Shown piece by piece: positions 61,651-64,000 of a DNA stretch of 64,000 nucleotides. Where the stretch lies: positions 186,001 to 250,000 of the forward strand of contig NZ_JAQIVH010000008.1 in the NCBI RefSeq assembly GCF_028746185.1, in the 5' to 3' direction. The stretch's first letter is position 1; every line of letters begins with the position of its first letter. A model generated the notes under the pieces. It saw nothing but the letters and a program-made list of their open reading frames with translations, made no database searches and was not told where the DNA came from. The stretch is from Paenibacillus_E qinlingensis. GTDB lineage: Bacteria > Bacillota > Bacilli > Paenibacillales > NBRC-103111. The translations under genes were made by a program, and so were the position numbers.

Positions 61651-64000
61651 TTAAGGTACGATATTCACGTATAGTCGAACATAACCAGCACCCTTTTCTT
61701 TTGTTGCAATAAGGGGATCTAAACCTTGCACCGTTCCAGTAAAAACAAAAGTTACTTTGGTTTTGCCAGCAGCAATGAATTGATTGATAAAGCTTGTAAC
61801 GTCAAGACTTAGTACAGTCCAGTCGGTATTAGCTGCAACAACATATTGACCTATCGATGGTGAAGCGATTGCGCTGGTAATAGCGGTGGAAACGGCAGCA
61901 TAGTTCACGGTTGTTTCCGCCCATGAAGACGTGTCGCTGCTGTCAAATGCATAGACAACTGATGTGACTCCCGGAGTTGATGTACCTTGTGACACCTTAA
62001 TTCTTTGGTTTAATATGGCCGAGCTTACTGTGCCAGTGATACCAGTCAAATCAAATTGCTGTAGTACATATTGCGTGTCGCTGCCGTACTTTGCCCCAAT
62101 TTGTTGCAAAGTAGCATCAGCTACCGTAGTAGCGTTGGTTTTATTGACAAAATTATCATCCGTCGGTTTCAAATTATGAATAACATTCACTTTATAAGTC
62201 CTAATGGTAATTCCGTCTTCAGCAGTTACTTTAATAATGCCAAAGCCTCCGCTATTGATGACCACTTGTGCATTAGGATCCGTTGCCGTTGCCGTAAATA
62301 CGGGGAACGGATTAGATACCGGTGTACCTGTAGACCCATAGGTGTACGAATAAACCGTTGTTGCAGGTGCAAACCCTGAAACCATCGTTCCATCTACTTT
62401 CAAATCTTTCAATGAAGCATCTGTTGACCTTACATAATCCAGCAAAATGGAATAACTTTTCGTCTGTAATCCATCTTCCGATGTAACATCAACTGTCGCG
62501 GTTCCTGGTAGAACCGTAGGCAAAGTCACAACGGCATTGGCGTTGATATCCGTCTTCGTAACGGTAAGCGTCGGAATCGCTTTAGAAGGCAAAGTAACCG
62601 AATAGCTTAACGTGTCTTTATTAAAACCAGCTACCGTAACATTATTAATCTTCATATCACTAAGTGTGGCAGCTGTCCCCATTAGCTTGCTGATTGACAC
62701 TGAGTACGTTTCTTGGGTATGACCATCTTCAGCCGTAACCACGACCGTTGCGGTTCCTGGTACACTTGTTGCTTGCGTGATGACAGTTGTGGCCAAGTTA
62801 TGCGTCGTTGTAGCCGATAATACAGGTGGTGTCGTGTTTCCTTGTGTGAATGTGTAAGCATTTGTATGGCTTGCGAAACCAGCCAAATCCTGATTATTAA
62901 TTTTCAATCCGCTCAACGTCGCATCATGAGAAATAACTTTGGGAAATACAACTGCGCTTGTTAGGGGTCTGTTTAATTCATCCCAGACGAAAATACGTAC
63001 GGCGTGATCTTGAATATCCGCTGGCGTTATAATCTCAAGTGAAACATCTTTCACTTGATCCTTCTGCAGCGTGTCTTCAACTTGCCCAATTGCTAGTATT
63101 TCATTATTTTTGTACAGCGCATACATCAGCTTTACTTTCGCAGAATCTACATTGCCTGCTACAGCAGCATGCACAGTAAAGCTGCTATTTGCAGGTATCG
63201 CGGAAATCTCATGGTTTAATTCATCTTTGAAGGTTATGGCGCCTACAGAAACGGAATGTTCCGCTACCACCGTTCTAGCATCACTCGCATAGATGACGGC
63301 TTCGGCCAAAGAGTTAAAACCATTATTCGGAACAGTCGTAGAAGCTGTATTCCCGTTACATACAATCCTTACATATCTTCCTTGCACTGGTGCAAAGTAG
63401 ACATCTTCAATGTTTAGCGTCGTACCACTGCTTTTCCCATCAAACACAGTCGTCCAATTCTCTTCATCTTCGGAGATCTTAATTTGAAAGATCTCTTGTC
63501 TTATATCTCCTCTCCACCATGCACCTCCGAAGCCGCTAACCGTTTTCGTTACACCTAGATCAAATTGAATCCATTGATCCACACCTTGCTGTGTCCAATA
63601 GGTATTGAAGTTTCCATCATATGCTTTCGTTGTTTCACTATCCGTAATATCCGTGCTTTTAGCTTTCACACCAACGATAGGTGATATAGCTGAATAGAGG
63701 GTCACTTCGGAAATGGCCGTATTATGAATCGTTCCATACGGCGACAGAAACCCATGTCCAACAATTCGGATATATCTGGTAATGGTATTATCAAATACCG
63801 TACTCTCCATTTGGCTCGTTGTACCAGAGCTCATCCCATCAAATTGAGTGACCCAGTTCTGGCCATCTGATGATGTCTGAACCTCATAGATCGCTCTTCT
63901 TTCATTGCCTTTATACCAGGCAATCCCAATTTTACTTATGGGCTTTAAAGACCCCAGATCGTACGTAATTGTTGCGTTATCTCCGGGAGCTGACCAAATG
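61651..64000 (-). CDS. Large secreted discoidin-domain protein, 5' partial
   Basis: Open to the right window edge; the first ATG inside (63834) is internal, since codons upstream to 64000 encode more of the same domain (W-S-A-P-G-D, Y-D-L-G-S, S-S-D-G-Q-N-W). About 782 residues are visible: two discoidin (F5/8 type C) domains, an Ig-like region, three cadherin-like beta-sandwich repeats (each with D-A-x-L-x-x-L and G-F) and a C-terminal DNRLRE/CBM96-type domain, a module that in some proteins binds alginate-like polymers. It is likely a large surface or secreted polysaccharide-binding protein; any catalytic domain would be in the missing part. It is followed by the SLH gene. Confidence 0.8.
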   Translation of the reverse strand, partial: IWSAPGDNATITYDLGSLKPISKIGIAWYKGNERRAIYEVQTSSDGQNWVTQFDGMSSGTTSQMESTVFDNTITRYIRIVGHGFLSPYGTIHNTAISEVTLYSAISPIVGVKAKSTDITDSETTKAYDGNFNTYWTQQGVDQWIQFDLGVTKTVSGFGGAWWRGDIRQEIFQIKISEDEENWTTVFDGKSSGTTLNIEDVYFAPVQGRYVRIVCNGNTASTTVPNNGFNSLAEAVIYASDARTVVAEHSVSVGAITFKDELNHEISAIPANSSFTVHAAVAGNVDSAKVKLMYALYKNNEILAIGQVEDTLQKDQVKDVSLEIITPADIQDHAVRIFVWDELNRPLTSAVVFPKVISHDATLSGLKINNQDLAGFASHTNAYTFTQGNTTPPVLSATTTHNLATTVITQATSVPGTATVVVTAEDGHTQETYSVSISKLMGTAATLSDMKINNVTVAGFNKDTLSYSVTLPSKAIPTLTVTKTDINANAVVTLPTVLPGTATVDVTSEDGLQTKSYSILLDYVRSTDASLKDLKVDGTMVSGFAPATTVYSYTYGSTGTPVSNPFPVFTATATDPNAQVVINSGGFGIIKVTAEDGITIRTYKVNVIHNLKPTDDNFVNKTNATTVADATLQQIGAKYGSDTQYVLQQFDLTGITGTVSSAILNQRIKVSQGTSTPGVTSVVYAFDSSDTSSWAETTVNYAAVSTAITSAIASPSIGQYVVAANTDWTVLSLDVTSFINQFIAAGKTKVTFVFTGTVQGLDPLIATKEKGAGYVRLYVNIVP

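Overview
The window comes from a spore-forming, low-GC Gram-positive bacterium of the Paenibacillus/Cohnella type. The evidence is a GerA-type germinant receptor operon (end of a GerAB-like gene plus a GerAC-like gene), an alpha/beta-type small acid-soluble spore protein with a sigma-G-like promoter, S-layer-homology (SLH) surface proteins, strong AGGAGG ribosome binding sites, frequent TTG/GTG starts, and YesM/YesN two-component pairs next to LplA/LplB/LplC-type sugar transporters. No rRNA, tRNA, insertion sequence, phage gene or CRISPR array was seen.

Layout. 1-2732: germination genes and a CGNR zinc-finger regulator. 2819-5832: a secreted copper-amine-oxidase-like stalk protein, an AraC regulator and an Fe(II)/2-oxoglutarate (PhyH) oxygenase. 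6728-17466: carbohydrate cassette I, all on the minus strand (YesM kinase, YesN regulator, two permeases, binding protein, cytosolic GH13 enzyme, secreted GH27-like glycosidase). 17866-18408: a GNAT acetyltransferase. 20567-27256: cassette II (two permeases, kinase, regulator, binding protein, GH115-like alpha-glucuronidase). 27761-33103: a 1780-residue SLH-anchored beta-helix protein. 33269-43253: mixed cell-surface, chemotaxis and sporulation genes (OatA-like acyltransferase, CheY/CheX, TIM-barrel isomerase, spore protein, orphan kinase, kinase-fold protein with divergent glycosyltransferase, SurA/PrsA-like foldase). 43298-53921: cassette III, a close paralogue of cassette I whose enzymes are a secreted beta-helix/CBM9 protein and a second PhyH oxygenase. 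54106-58009: aldo/keto reductase, AraC regulator, and a divergent isomerase plus 2-hydroxyacid dehydrogenase. 58078-64000: a secreted polysaccharide-lyase-like protein, a second SLH protein, and a discoidin-domain protein cut by the window edge.

The window reads as a polysaccharide-utilisation island. Secreted and S-layer-anchored beta-helix, lyase-like and GH27-like proteins would cut a polymer, probably one containing uronic acid given the GH115-like and lyase-like proteins. Three importers, each with its own two-component system, would take up oligosaccharides, and cytosolic GH13/GH115 enzymes, isomerases and dehydrogenases would finish the job. None of the three importers has its own ATPase gene, so a shared ATPase elsewhere is implied.

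The least explained structures are non-coding. Three intergenic regions carry the same composite repeat, built of 21-bp imperfect palindromes at fixed 51/62/51-bp steps. Two different sets of shared upstream motifs look like operators for the cassette I and cassette II response regulators; the second links cassette II to the giant SLH protein. Two perfect cre-like boxes precede the secreted beta-helix and lyase-like genes.
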